64,000 nucleotides of DNA from Methylococcus geothermalis (GTDB taxonomy: Bacteria; Pseudomonadota; Gammaproteobacteria; Methylococcales; Methylococcaceae): NCBI RefSeq assembly GCF_012769535.1, contig NZ_CP046565.1, positions 2,556,501 through 2,620,500 of the forward strand, written 5' to 3'. The translations under genes and the position numbers were made by a program. Below the pieces are notes generated by a model, which saw nothing but the letters and a program-made list of their open reading frames with translations, did not search any database and was not told where the DNA came from. Of this stretch, positions 28,060-38,191 are shown piece after piece. Each line of letters opens with the position of its first letter. The stretch's first letter is position 1.

Positions 28060-28175
28060 ACCCCGCGGCGTCAGATCCTTGTCCGGCAACGGTGCTATCA
28101 TCGCGCGGAGCCGGATGCGCGGCGCCGCCCGGAGCGCGCAACGGCTATTGGCAACCTGATTTGAGGAATGAATCC

Positions 28176-28361
28176 ATGAAATTCTTGTTCAAGCATCCAC
28201 TGGTCGTTTTCGGTCTGGGCATCGCCGCCGGCTATCTCGTGCACAAGTACCGGCGGGAAATCCTCGCGACCACCGCGGGGTTCACGGAAAAAGGTAGGGA
28301 ATTCGTGCTCGGTTCCCAGCAACACGATGTCGCCGGCACCTGCGAGCAGTGCGAAGACTAG
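28176..28361 (+). CDS. 61-aa hypothetical protein with one membrane helix
   Basis: ATG 28176 has GAGG about 9 nt upstream. The N-terminal helix (HPLVVFGLGIAAGYLVH) is followed by a basic stretch YRREIL and a polar tail ending in TCEQCED, a CxxC pair that might bind metal or form a disulfide. The YtxH-like arrangement of glycine-rich helix plus charged tail is familiar, but no function can be given. Confidence 0.55.
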   Translation: MKFLFKHPLVVFGLGIAAGYLVHKYRREILATTAGFTEKGREFVLGSQQHDVAGTCEQCED

Positions 28362-28562
28362 GAGGCGCGGCCGGCCGGGGAAGGGAGAGGGCCTTCGACG
28401 CATGGACCCCGGACGACCACTGCCAATGACTCAAGCAAATCCCGGACCACCAGCGCGGCGCCGTCCCTTGCGGAACCGGGCCGCCTCCCGGCGCCGGAAA
28501 CCGCGCGAAATCATGCCCTGACTGCGGGATTTCCCGCGCTCCAAACATGGCTCCCAGGCCGA

Positions 28563-30263
28563 TCAGCTCAACCCGTAACGGGAAACCTTCTTGTACAGCG
28601 TCGAGCGCGCGATGCCGAGAACACGGGCGGCCTGACTCATGTTGCCGCGGCACCTGCAGATGGCCGCGGCGATGCTTTCCGATTCGATTTTCGACAGGCT
28701 GATTCCACCGGCGGAATGGGAAACCCCCCAGCCTTCCGCACCGGCATGGGAGCCGCCCTGCTCGGCCTCTTCGAGGAAATCCGCCGGCAGATCCTCCAAG
28801 GTCAGCACGGCGCCGGAACAGACGAACAGGGCATTGCGGATCACGTTGCGCAGCTCACGCAGATTTCCCGGCCAGGGGTGACGCTCGAACAAGGCCATGA
28901 CTTCATCGCCCAAACGAATCTGCCGGACTCCCGCCGCCGCGACTTCCTGTTCGAAAACCGCCTGCACGATGCGGGACCGATCGGGCCGCTGCCGCAGCGG
29001 CGGCAGATGCAGGCGTGCCCCATTGAGCCGGTAATACAGATCGCGCCGGAAACGTCCCTGGCGGATCGCGTCCTGCAAGTCGACGTTGGTCGCGGCCACG
29101 ACCTGGACATCCACGTGCAAGGGTTTAGCTCCACCGACAGGCACGAATTCGCCGGTCTCCAGCACGCGCAGCAGCGTCGCCTGAAGATCGAAGCTCATAT
29201 CGCCGATTTCGTCCAGGAACAGCACCCCGCCGTCGGCCAGAAGAAACTTGCCCGGCTTGCCGCGGCTCCTGGCGCCGGTGAAACTGCCGGCTTCATAGCC
29301 GAACAGCTCGCTTTCGATGAGGTCCCTCGGAATCGAAGCGCAGTTGACGGCCACCAGCGGGCCTTTCCGCCGCGGCCCCAGGCGATGGGCGAAGCGCACC
29401 AGATATTCCTTTCCGGTGCCCGATTCGCCGCTGACGAGAAGCGGAATCCCGCGCTCCTGCAACCGCAAGGCCTTGTCGAGGAGGACTTTCACCGCCGAGT
29501 CGCTGATCAGGCCGTGTTCGCCGGCAACAGGAACCGGCGGCGCTGCGAACGAATCATCAGATCTGGCCCGGAAGACATCTCGCTCGCTCGCGGCCAGGCC
29601 CTCACAGGCCATGCGCAGAAAGGCGAGGAGCGCCCCCGCGGAACCGCGCCTGTCGCTCACGAGGCCAACCAGGGCGGTCACCTCACCGGCCGCATTCCTG
29701 ACCGGGCAGCCGGCGGTCACCAAGGCGTGCAGTCTCGCTCCGTAGTGTTCCTTGCCTTCGAAGGCGACGGCCGTACCCAGCACGGCGGCGCTGCCGATGC
29801 CGTTGTTGCCGAGCACTTCCTCCCGCCAGTCCCCGCCCGCCTTGAGCACCTCCCTGGCGACGGGAGCCATCCGCAGCCCGTCATCCAGCACCCGGAAAAT
29901 CCGGCAGCGGCTGTCCGCGACGACCAGCGCGGCCTGGGCACCCTTCAGAAAATCGAAAACGCCGCGGACCCGCTCCCAGACGGCCGCCAAGTCCGATGAA
30001 GCCGACGGACCGGGCTCGGAGGGATCGTCAAGCTTGCGCGGCCAGTCATCGGTGCCCGGAGGAAGCCGGTAGTCCTCGAAGCAGCGGCACCACGCATCCG
30101 CTACTTCGGGACGGACCCAATCCAGGGCGGCCGGCAGAACACCCGTCTGGCGCATCCACTCCCACGCCTGATCGGGCCGGTCCACGTACAAGCTGCTGAA
30201 ACGGTTCCAATCGGGAAATTCGACGGGGCTGGAAACGGAAGACAGGGACTGTTCGTTCACCAT
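28563..30263 (-). CDS. mmoR: sigma-54-dependent activator of the sMMO operon
   Basis: 566 aa. GAF-like sensory region (about 95-215), AAA+ domain (about 250-490) with Walker A GESGTGKE (279-286), Walker B GGVLFLDE (345-352), and a Fis-type helix-turn-helix at the end (GNMSQAARVLGIARSTLYKK). The sigma-54 contact loop is GSFTGA (326-331) rather than the usual GAFTGA. MmoR is known to be required for sMMO transcription from the mmoX sigma-54 promoter. AAGGAGA precedes ATG 30263. It is divergent from mmoS, sharing a 398-bp intergenic region. Confidence 0.93.
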   Translation of the reverse strand: MVNEQSLSSVSSPVEFPDWNRFSSLYVDRPDQAWEWMRQTGVLPAALDWVRPEVADAWCRCFEDYRLPPGTDDWPRKLDDPSEPGPSASSDLAAVWERVRGVFDFLKGAQAALVVADSRCRIFRVLDDGLRMAPVAREVLKAGGDWREEVLGNNGIGSAAVLGTAVAFEGKEHYGARLHALVTAGCPVRNAAGEVTALVGLVSDRRGSAGALLAFLRMACEGLAASERDVFRARSDDSFAAPPVPVAGEHGLISDSAVKVLLDKALRLQERGIPLLVSGESGTGKEYLVRFAHRLGPRRKGPLVAVNCASIPRDLIESELFGYEAGSFTGARSRGKPGKFLLADGGVLFLDEIGDMSFDLQATLLRVLETGEFVPVGGAKPLHVDVQVVAATNVDLQDAIRQGRFRRDLYYRLNGARLHLPPLRQRPDRSRIVQAVFEQEVAAAGVRQIRLGDEVMALFERHPWPGNLRELRNVIRNALFVCSGAVLTLEDLPADFLEEAEQGGSHAGAEGWGVSHSAGGISLSKIESESIAAAICRCRGNMSQAARVLGIARSTLYKKVSRYGLS

Positions 30264-30661
30264 CTGTGGCTATCTCCTTGGCATGAAGCTACGATCGACC
30301 ATTCGTACCACGGCCACCCTTCCAGGCGCGGCCGGTCATGCATAACCACAACTCGATTTCTTATATGTAGGGCCGCCCCTGTGCGGGACCGATGTCCGTT
30401 CATCGGCAACGGGGCTTGTGGGTGACACGGTAGCAACTCGATCACGAGCCTTCAATGCGGCTGATTGTCGCAGAGAATCAATGGCATGGCTCCGGCTGGT
30501 CGAAACGGGGCGCGCCTGCACAAACCTTGTTTCCTACTGTCGGACAATGTTGAAGCGCGAAACGGTTTCACCTTAGACTGCACCGCAATCCAAGCAGGGC
30601 ATGGCACCTCGGAAGCCGCCCAGGTCAAGGACCATCCCTGCCCACAACGAGTAAGGAAACC
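30264..30661. promoter_or_regulatory. divergent mmoR/mmoS intergenic region
   Basis: 398 bp with no gene-like frame. It must hold the promoters of mmoR (minus) and mmoS-mmoQ (plus). I found no convincing -35/-10 or -24/-12 pair and none of the TGTCCGAT half-sites present upstream of mmoX. Confidence 0.4.
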
Positions 30662-33600
30662 ATGTCCGGAGATTTCACCTCACCCCCCGTCATGAAGCAG
30701 CGTTTCCTGTGGTCGCTGGGCAGCATCTGCCTCATCGTCATCCTGACCGAAATCGTCGTGATGACGCTGCTGGAGCCGATCCGGCGCGCCGGTCTGGAAC
30801 TGCCGCCCTGGCAGGAAACCGCGCTGGACGGCCTGTTGCTGGCGCTGTTCAGCACCCCTCTGTCGTGGCTGCTGGCGCTGCGGCCCCTGGCGCGGCGGAT
30901 CGAGCGGGAAATCCAGCAGAACAAGGAGCTGCGGGAAGCGCTGGACGCACACGCCCTCGTCAGCATCACCGACCTGCAGGGCAAGATCCTGTACGCCAAC
31001 GACAATTTCTGCGCGGTTTCGCGCTATGGCCGCGACGAACTCGTGGGCCAGGACCATCGCATCGTCAATGCCGGCTACCACGGCAAGGCCTACATCCGCG
31101 ACATGTGGCGCACCATCGCCCGCGGCAATATCTGGCAGGGCGAGTTCTGCAATCGCCGCAAGGACGGGACCCGCTACTGGGTCGACACTACCATCGTCCC
31201 GCTCATGGACAGCGCCGGCAAGCCGCGGCAGTACATTTCCATACGCCGCGACATCACCGTGCAAAAGGAAACCGAGGCTCAGCTCGCCCTCTTCAAGCAG
31301 GCGATGGACGCCAACAGCGAGATGATCCTGATCACCGACCGTGCCGGGCGCATCATCTATGCGAACCCGGCGCTGTGCCGCTTCAGCGGGATGGTGGAAC
31401 ACGAACTGCTCGGCCAGAGCCCCAGCGTCCTCGACAGCCCGCTCGCCGATCCGGAGACGCTGGCCGCGATGCAGGCGGCACTCCGGGCCGGCCAGCCCTG
31501 GTCCGGACGGCTCCTGAACCGGCGCCGGGCCGGACCGGACCCTCAAGATGCCCGGGACTACTGGGCGGAAATCAGCACCACGCCCATCCATACCGAAGGC
31601 GACCGGCTGGTGGGCTACGTCCAGATCCAGCACGACGTGAGCGCCGCGGTCGAACGGGAACGCGCGCTGACGATGGAACAGGAGGACACCGCCGCCCGCC
31701 TCCGCATCACCCAAACCCTGCAGCAAAGCGACCCGCTGCACGACCGCTGCCGGCGCGCCCTGGACATCCTGTTCGGGCTCGGCAGCCTCGACCTGCAGCG
31801 CAAGGGAGGAATATTCCTGAAGGCGACAAACAAAGACTGCCTGAACCTGTTCGTGCTGCAAGGAAAATTCAGCGACGAATTCATCCGGCGCGAACAGGCC
31901 ATTCCCATGGGCGCCTGCCTGTGCGGCCGAGCCGCCGTTTCCGGCGAAATCCTGGTGTCCGACGACTGCTTCAGCGACGCCCGGCACGAACACCGCTTCG
32001 AGGGCATGGAGGCCCATGGCCATTACATCGTGCCGATCGCATCCGGCGGCGACGTGCTGGGCGTGATGTTTCTTTACACCGATCCCACCCCCGCACGCAA
32101 CGAGGCGCGGATGGCGATGCTCCGGCAGGTGGGCGAAATGCTGGCGCTGGCGATACTCGAAGACCGCGCCAAGGCCTCACTGAAAGCCGCCCATGATGCC
32201 GCGGTGGAGGCCACCCAGGCCAAGAGCGCATTCCTTGCCAACATGAGCCACGAGATCCGCACCCCGATGAACGGCGTGCTCGGCATGCTGGAATTGCTGA
32301 AGGATACCGACATGTCCCGCGAGCAATGGGATCTGGTGGAAACCGCTTCGAATTCTGCCGAATCCCTGCTCGAAATCATCAACTCGATTCTCGACTTCTC
32401 CAAACTCGAAGCGGGCAAGGTCGACATCGAGCGGACCGAATTCAATCTGCCCGACCTGGTCGAGGAAGTCTGCGCCCTGCTGGCCGGCCGCGCCCACGAT
32501 AAGGGCCTGGAGCTGAACTGTTTCCTGCCCGCGGACCTGCCCCGGATGTGGATCGGCGATCCGACCCGCATCCGGCAGGTACTCACCAATCTGATCGGCA
32601 ATTCCGTGAAGTTCACCGAAAAGGGAGAGGTCTCGGTCCAAGTGACGCAAGCGGATGCCGGCGAGGGCCGGACGCATCTGAGCTTCGAAATAAGCGATAC
32701 CGGCATCGGTATCGCTCCGGAGGTTCAGGAGCGGCTGTTCCAGCCATTCACCCAGGCCGACGGCTCCACCTCCCGCCGCTTCGGCGGCACCGGCCTCGGC
32801 TTGTCCATCTGCCGGAACCTGGTCGAACTCATGGGCGGCAACATCCGCCTGGAAAGCGCACCCGGCCAAGGCAGCCGCTTCTGGTTCACGCTCCCCCTGG
32901 AACACGTCGCCGGTGCGGCCGCACCGGCCTTGCCGGACTTCTCCCACCGGCGGGTGCTGGTGGTGGACGACAACGCCACCAGTCGCGTCATCCTTGCCCA
33001 CTATCTGACCCACTGGGGCCTGGAAGTCGACGAAGCGAACCGGGGCGACACGGCCCTGGCCGAGCTGGAGGCCGCCCAGCGCGAATCGAGACCCTACGAC
33101 CTCGTCTTGCTCGATCTCCACATGCCGCACATGGACGGCTATGGACTCGCCCGGGCCATGAATGCCAAACCAGGTCTCAAGGAGATTCCGCGCCTGCTGC
33201 TGTCCTCGGGCGGTTTAGCCAGCGAAGCCGAGCTTCGGGCGCTCGGCATCGCGCGCAGCCTGCTGAAACCGGTGCGGCAATCGCTGCTGTTCGACGCCAT
33301 CGCGGACGTGCTCGCCACCCAGGCCAGGGAGAAACCCCGCACACCCGACAAGTCGGAGACCATCCTGCCGGCTTATGAAGGCCGCAGGGTCCTGGTGGTG
33401 GAAGACAACCGGGTCAACCAGAAAGTGATCGTCGCCATGCTCGCCAAGTTCCGCATCGTTCCGGACGTCGCCGACAACGGCCAGGCCGCCCTGGAGCGGC
33501 TGGCCCGGTCCCGCTACGATCTGGTCCTGATGGACTGCCAGATGCCTGTTCTGGGAGGCTACGAGGCCACGCAGGAACTGCGCGCAAGGGAGCGGTCCGC

Positions 33601-34192
33601 GGGATCTGGACGCACGCCGGTCGTCGCGCTCACCGCCCATGCCGCGACCGGCGAGCGGGAAAAATGCCTGGCGGCCGGCATGGACGACTATCTGAGCAAA
33701 CCGATTTCCAGGGACCGGCTCGCCGAGGCGCTCGAGCGCTGGCTGGGACTTTCCGTCTCGAATATCGAGAAGACGGCAGATGGCCCCGAGGGAAGAGATG
33801 GCGGCCCCGGGCCGGGCGGTCCTTCCTGGAACAGGGCGGAAGCACTGGCGCGCCTGGACCACGACGAGGAGCTCCTGGCAGAAATGATCGGTCTCTGTAT
33901 CGAGGAACTCCCCAAGCACCTCGCCGCCTTGCGTGAAGCGGGAACGAGGGCGGACACGGCCGCGCTGGCCGATGCGGCGCATGCCATCAAAGGCATGGCG
34001 GGGCATTTCTGCGCCGAAGCGGTCCGGGAGCTGGCCACACGGCTGGAAGACCAGGCCCGGACGGCGGGATCGGCCGCAGATCCGGCGCTGATGCGGGCGC
34101 TGGAAACCGCAGCTACCAGGTTATTGGACGATATGCGAAGCAGCCCCTCCCTGGGGTCCCCGGAAAAGGGCGGCGACGGTGAGCCACGATAA
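30662..34192 (+). CDS. mmoS: hybrid sensor histidine kinase of the sMMO copper switch
   Basis: 1176 aa. Two N-terminal membrane helices (about 15-35 and 55-75), two PAS domains (about 95-210 and 220-335), GAF (about 350-505), HisKA with His530 in [10 protein letters not shown], HATPase (N-box region and GTGLGLSI), two receiver domains (Asp near 818 in LLDLHMP and near 958 in LMDCQMP) and a C-terminal Hpt with His1107 in [15 protein letters not shown] of the Bath protein binds FAD and senses redox, not copper directly (established). AAGGAA precedes the ATG. mmoQ follows after 65 bp. Confidence 0.93.
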   Translation: MSGDFTSPPVMKQRFLWSLGSICLIVILTEIVVMTLLEPIRRAGLELPPWQETALDGLLLALFSTPLSWLLALRPLARRIEREIQQNKELREALDAHALVSITDLQGKILYANDNFCAVSRYGRDELVGQDHRIVNAGYHGKAYIRDMWRTIARGNIWQGEFCNRRKDGTRYWVDTTIVPLMDSAGKPRQYISIRRDITVQKETEAQLALFKQAMDANSEMILITDRAGRIIYANPALCRFSGMVEHELLGQSPSVLDSPLADPETLAAMQAALRAGQPWSGRLLNRRRAGPDPQDARDYWAEISTTPIHTEGDRLVGYVQIQHDVSAAVERERALTMEQEDTAARLRITQTLQQSDPLHDRCRRALDILFGLGSLDLQRKGGIFLKATNKDCLNLFVLQGKFSDEFIRREQAIPMGACLCGRAAVSGEILVSDDCFSDARHEHRFEGMEAHGHYIVPIASGGDVLGVMFLYTDPTPARNEARMAMLRQVGEMLALAILEDRAKASLKAAHDAAVEATQAKSAFLANMSHEIRTPMNGVLGMLELLKDTDMSREQWDLVETASNSAESLLEIINSILDFSKLEAGKVDIERTEFNLPDLVEEVCALLAGRAHDKGLELNCFLPADLPRMWIGDPTRIRQVLTNLIGNSVKFTEKGEVSVQVTQADAGEGRTHLSFEISDTGIGIAPEVQERLFQPFTQADGSTSRRFGGTGLGLSICRNLVELMGGNIRLESAPGQGSRFWFTLPLEHVAGAAAPALPDFSHRRVLVVDDNATSRVILAHYLTHWGLEVDEANRGDTALAELEAAQRESRPYDLVLLDLHMPHMDGYGLARAMNAKPGLKEIPRLLLSSGGLASEAELRALGIARSLLKPVRQSLLFDAIADVLATQAREKPRTPDKSETILPAYEGRRVLVVEDNRVNQKVIVAMLAKFRIVPDVADNGQAALERLARSRYDLVLMDCQMPVLGGYEATQELRARERSAGSGRTPVVALTAHAATGEREKCLAAGMDDYLSKPISRDRLAEALERWLGLSVSNIEKTADGPEGRDGGPGPGGPSWNRAEALARLDHDEELLAEMIGLCIEELPKHLAALREAGTRADTAALADAAHAIKGMAGHFCAEAVRELATRLEDQARTAGSAADPALMRALETAATRLLDDMRSSPSLGSPEKGGDGEPR

Positions 34193-34257
34193 ACGCCCGA
34201 AGCCCCCTGCCGGGAGATCGAAAACCCCCTTGGCGTCTGGACTCGGACCTACGGAAG

Positions 34258-36102
34258 ATGCATAAGCAGAAGCTGTGCGACTCGCTGCCCACCCCGTCGC
34301 GCACAGCCGCCGCGATCCTGAGCCTGGCCCAGCGCGAAGACGTCACAGCGGAAGCGCTGGCCCAATTGATCCAGACCGACCCGGCGCTCACCGGCCGGAT
34401 CCTGCGCTTCGCCAACGCCCCCGCCAAGGGCACGCGCCGCCCGATCGCCAGCGTGATCGACGCCATGAACCTCCTCGGTCTCCAAGCCATTCGCCAGTTC
34501 GCGCTGAGCCTCTCGCTCATCGAGGCCCATCGCGAAGGCCAATGCGAAGCGTTCGACTACACGGCCTACTGGAAGAGATCCCTCGCCTGCGCGATCACGC
34601 TCCAGACGATCATGGCCCAGGCTCCCACCGTCGCCCCGAAAGAAGCCTTCACGCTGGGCCTGCTGGCCGATGTAGGCCGCCTCGCTCTGGCGACGGCCTG
34701 GCCGGAGGAATACAGCGAATGTCTGCGGCAGGCGCACGACGAAAGGCTGAACGCGCTGGAGCGGGAGCGTTTCGCCACGGATCACGACGACCTGACCCTC
34801 ATGCTGCTGACCGATTGGGGTTTTCCGCAGGTCTTCATCGATGCGCTGAAATGCAGCCAGCAGAACGAAATCCTGGAAGAAGGCCGCACCGGCCGGTTGG
34901 CCCGGCAGATCGCTCTGGCACGGCGGGTCGCGGATTACCGCCTCGCGGACGAGTCGCAGCGCATCGGATTGGCGCCGGCTCTGGCGGCGGAAGCTAGAAA
35001 ATGCAACCTCGACGACGAGGATCTGGCGCTTCTGCTCGGCGGGCAGCAGGAGGAGTGGAACGACTGGACGCGGGTGATCGGGATCGCCGAGGAAGACCGG
35101 ACCACCACGACCGAGCCTTCCGGTCCGGGGCTGCAAGCGGAGGAAAAGCTGCACGTGCTGCTGGCGGACGACGACCCCATCATGCTGACGCGACTGTCCC
35201 GGCAGCTCGAAGCCGATGGACATCATGTCGCCTCACGGCGGGATGGGGAAGCGGCGCTGGAATACGCGCTCGAGCACGAGCCGGAAATGGTGATCACCGA
35301 CTGGCACATGAAGCCCATGAACGGCCTGGCGCTGTGCAAGGCGCTGCGGGCGTCCGCGCTGGGCAGCAATGTCTACATCGTCATGCTCACCGCGACCGAG
35401 AGCGAAGACGCCCTGGTCGAAGCCTTCGGCGCCGGCATCGACGATTACGTCACCAAGCCGCCCAGCGTCAGGGTTCTCAAGGCCCGCATCCGGGCCGGCC
35501 AGCGCATCATCAGCCTGCACAAGAAGCTCGCGCGGGAACGCAAGGAAATCGAACGCTACGCCTCGGAACTGGCCGCCGCCAACCGCCGCCTGGAACTCAT
35601 GGCCCATACCGACCCGCTCACCGGGCTGCCGAACCGCCGCTACGCGATGGGCAAGCTGGAACGGGAGTGGGCGGAGGCGCGCACGTTCGGCCGGCCCTTG
35701 AGCGTCATGGTGCTCGACCTCGACTGGTTCAAATCCATCAACGACACCCTCGGCCACGACGCCGGCGATCAGGCGCTCGTTCATGCCGCCCGCGTGATGC
35801 GGGAAACCGTTCGCAGCAGCGACATCGTTTGCCGGATGGGCGGCGAGGAATTTCTGATCATCACGCCCGATACCAGCGGCTCCTCCGCACTCCAGACCGC
35901 CGAACGCATCCGCAGCGCGATCGAACGGCGCCAGCCCGGGGAACTGACGCTATCCCGGCCGTTGACCGCCAGCATCGGCGTGGCCGATTCCACGTCCGCC
36001 ACCGCCAGCGTGAAGGACCTGCTGCTGAAAGCCGACGATGCCCTCTACCATGTCAAACAGAATGGCCGTAACGGCGTCCATTACGCCGGACACGGGGCAT
36101 AG
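34258..36102 (+). CDS. mmoQ: response regulator with HDOD, receiver and GGDEF domains
   Basis: 614 aa. HDOD domain (about 1-200), receiver (about 298-415, Asp348 in VITDWHMKPMNG), a short coiled coil, then GGDEF (about 445-610) with active-site GGEEF at 528-532 and an intact RxxD inhibitory site (RSSD) five residues before it. MmoQ is the proposed partner of MmoS. The GGEEF motif suggests real diguanylate cyclase activity, which would tie the copper switch to cyclic-di-GMP (inference). It runs convergent to mmoG, 58 bp apart. Confidence 0.92.
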   Translation: MHKQKLCDSLPTPSRTAAAILSLAQREDVTAEALAQLIQTDPALTGRILRFANAPAKGTRRPIASVIDAMNLLGLQAIRQFALSLSLIEAHREGQCEAFDYTAYWKRSLACAITLQTIMAQAPTVAPKEAFTLGLLADVGRLALATAWPEEYSECLRQAHDERLNALERERFATDHDDLTLMLLTDWGFPQVFIDALKCSQQNEILEEGRTGRLARQIALARRVADYRLADESQRIGLAPALAAEARKCNLDDEDLALLLGGQQEEWNDWTRVIGIAEEDRTTTTEPSGPGLQAEEKLHVLLADDDPIMLTRLSRQLEADGHHVASRRDGEAALEYALEHEPEMVITDWHMKPMNGLALCKALRASALGSNVYIVMLTATESEDALVEAFGAGIDDYVTKPPSVRVLKARIRAGQRIISLHKKLARERKEIERYASELAAANRRLELMAHTDPLTGLPNRRYAMGKLEREWAEARTFGRPLSVMVLDLDWFKSINDTLGHDAGDQALVHAARVMRETVRSSDIVCRMGGEEFLIITPDTSGSSALQTAERIRSAIERRQPGELTLSRPLTASIGVADSTSATASVKDLLLKADDALYHVKQNGRNGVHYAGHGA

Positions 36103-36137
36103 GCGTCACCTCGCATCGCGCGCTCGACCGGTGACGC
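36103..36137. terminator. hairpin between convergent mmoQ and mmoG
   Basis: GCGTCACC (36103-36110) and GGTGACGC (36130-36137) form an 8-bp stem in the 58-bp gap between the two stop codons. No T-tract on either side, so factor-independent termination is doubtful. Confidence 0.4.
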
Positions 36138-36160
36138 GGTTGCAGGTCCGGTGCGCGGCT

Positions 36161-37840
36161 TCAGGCCCTCGGATCTTCCCGGGTCGCGGCGGCCCATTCC
36201 GCGCTGAAGCCGGCGAACGCATCCGCATCGGGGACTTCCAGCACCACCGCCGCGGTGGTGAGAAAAGTGCCGGCCACCGACGCGGCTTTCTCCAGGGCCA
36301 GTCTGAGCACCTTGGCGGGGTCCCATATCCCCTTGGCATGGAGGTCGCCGAAACTCCCGCTTTCCTGGTCGTAGCCCCAGCCGGGATTCGGGTGATCCAT
36401 GACCTTGGCGACGACGGCCTCCCCCGATAGCCCCGAGTTTTCGCCGATGACTCGCAAGGGCTCCGCCAGCGCCGACCGGACGATGTCGATGCCGCGCGCT
36501 TCGTCCGCGCCGTGCGCCCCGAGTTCGGCCAATGCGGGGAGACTGCCGAGGAACCCGACGCCGCCGCCGGGCAGTACGCCTTCTTCCAGGGCGGAAACCA
36601 CCGAGCGGTAGGCGTTTTCGATCCGCACCATCCGCTCCTTCATCTCCACGTCGGTCACGCCGCCCACGCGGTAAACCGCTGACTTGCCGCTCAGGCCGAT
36701 GATGCGTGCCTCGATGTCCTCGAGTTCGTGCAGACGCCCGGTCGCCGATCCCTGGCCGGGCTTGAGGGCACGATACTGCTCGGCCTCCAGGCGCAGACCC
36801 TCCAGACGGGCGCGGGAGGCTTCGGTGCCTGGCGTGCCGAGCAGGGCCGTTGCGTCGGCGCTGACCACCGCCCGGCGCACCCGCCCCAGGTCGGCCAGCG
36901 TGACCCGATCCAGCCGGTCGCCCTTAGCCTCCAGGACCGCCCTTCCGCCGGTCAGCGCGGCCAAGTCCAAGAGCCGGTCCGGCCGCCTGTCGCCGAACCC
37001 CGGAGCGGTGACGGCAACCGCCTTGAACACGCCGCGCACATGATTGAGCAGAATGCCGGCCAGGGCCTTTTCCTGGACGCGGTCGGCGGCGATCAAGAGG
37101 CTCCCGCCGGCCTCGGTGACTTGCTCCAGCAGCGGCACCAGATCGACGAAATCGTTCACCTCCAGATCGGTCATGAGCACGTAGACGTCGTCGAGTTCGG
37201 CCAGCTCCCGGGTCCGGTCGGTCACGAAATAGGGCGACAGGTAGCCCTTCTCCCAGCGATAACCGTCGACGACATCGAGCACGTCCTCGCGCCGCTGCCC
37301 CAGCTCGACCGACACGGCGCCGTGGACGCCGACCGCGTCCAGCGCCTCCAGCAGCAGCCGGCCGACGCCGGGTTCGTTCTTGGTCGCCACCGCGGCCACG
37401 CCCAGAATGAGCGATTCCTGTTCGCCGCGCCAGGCGCGGGCCCGGATGTCCTCGGTCACGCAGGCGACGGCCCGGTCGATGCCGCGCTTGAGCGCGATGG
37501 GATCGGCCCCGGCGGCGAGGCTCTTGAACATCTCCCGGGCGATATGGCGGGCCAGCACGATGGCGGTGGTGGTGCCGTCCCCTGCCTCCCGTGACATGGT
37601 GCCGGCGACGTCCCGCAGCAGCCGGGCCCCGAGATTGGCGATCCGGTCCTTGAGCACGATGGAATTCGCCACCGTGACCCCGTCCCGGGTCGCAACCGGG
37701 GGCAGGCCGTCGGCCCGGTGCTGGATCATGACGCTGGGGCCGGTCGCGCCCAGCGTCGGCATCGCCGCGCGCGCGAGGATCTCGATGCCCTGCATCATGC
37801 GGCGCCGCGCATCCCCTTGGTAAACCACTTCCTTTGCCAT
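36161..37840 (-). CDS. mmoG: GroEL-like chaperonin of the sMMO cluster
   Basis: 559 aa from ATG 37840 (MAKEVVYQGDAR). GroEL fold throughout: GPSVMIQ and DGVTVANSIVLKD in the equatorial domain, the ATPase AGDGTTTAIVLAR, VEEVI-like apical segments and EEGVLPGGGVGFL. The GroEL C-terminal GGM tail is absent, the protein ending EDPRA. MmoG is required for sMMO expression and is thought to fold MmoR and/or the hydroxylase (literature). A cognate GroES is not nearby. It lies 16 bp after the 106-aa gene, so it is probably at the end of the mmo transcript. Confidence 0.93.
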   Translation of the reverse strand: MAKEVVYQGDARRRMMQGIEILARAAMPTLGATGPSVMIQHRADGLPPVATRDGVTVANSIVLKDRIANLGARLLRDVAGTMSREAGDGTTTAIVLARHIAREMFKSLAAGADPIALKRGIDRAVACVTEDIRARAWRGEQESLILGVAAVATKNEPGVGRLLLEALDAVGVHGAVSVELGQRREDVLDVVDGYRWEKGYLSPYFVTDRTRELAELDDVYVLMTDLEVNDFVDLVPLLEQVTEAGGSLLIAADRVQEKALAGILLNHVRGVFKAVAVTAPGFGDRRPDRLLDLAALTGGRAVLEAKGDRLDRVTLADLGRVRRAVVSADATALLGTPGTEASRARLEGLRLEAEQYRALKPGQGSATGRLHELEDIEARIIGLSGKSAVYRVGGVTDVEMKERMVRIENAYRSVVSALEEGVLPGGGVGFLGSLPALAELGAHGADEARGIDIVRSALAEPLRVIGENSGLSGEAVVAKVMDHPNPGWGYDQESGSFGDLHAKGIWDPAKVLRLALEKAASVAGTFLTTAAVVLEVPDADAFAGFSAEWAAATREDPRA

Positions 37841-37856
37841 GTTGGGTCGACTCCAG

Positions 37857-38177
37857 TCAGGATTGATTGTTTTTACGCGCCGAAGGCGACAGGTGGCGCA
37901 TGTAGGCCTCCCCGGCGTTGGCGCGGCTGGCGCGGGCACGCTTGAGCCGAGACCAGATCCACACCAGTTCGCGGTCGCGGAAGTCCATGGTCCGCTTGAG
38001 TTCCCATTCTTCCTCGGGACTGAGGTCGTGGTCCCAGTACTCCTTGAGTTCGGCGACCCGGCAGGTGCCCAGGGATGCCGCGAGCCCTTTCTCCTTGCGC
38101 GCGAGCTCCTGGATGCTGGCATCCAGCTGCTCGATCATTTCGCGCAGGAATTGGGGCGGGAATGGCTCGGTGCTCAT
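37857..38177 (-). CDS. uncharacterised 106-aa protein of the sMMO operon
   Basis: Start ATG 38177; 14 bp after mmoC and 16 bp before mmoG, so in the operon. Charged and helical: a heptad-like segment (FLREMIEQLDASIQELARKE), then ELKEYWDHDLSPEEEWELKR and a basic tail rich in Arg. No signal peptide, cysteine cluster or known domain is visible. A soluble coiled-coil adaptor or assembly factor is possible but not shown. It is not mmoD, which sits between mmoZ and mmoC. Confidence 0.8.
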   Translation of the reverse strand: MSTEPFPPQFLREMIEQLDASIQELARKEKGLAASLGTCRVAELKEYWDHDLSPEEEWELKRTMDFRDRELVWIWSRLKRARASRANAGEAYMRHLSPSARKNNQS

Positions 38178-38191
38178 GACGCTTCTCCGGA

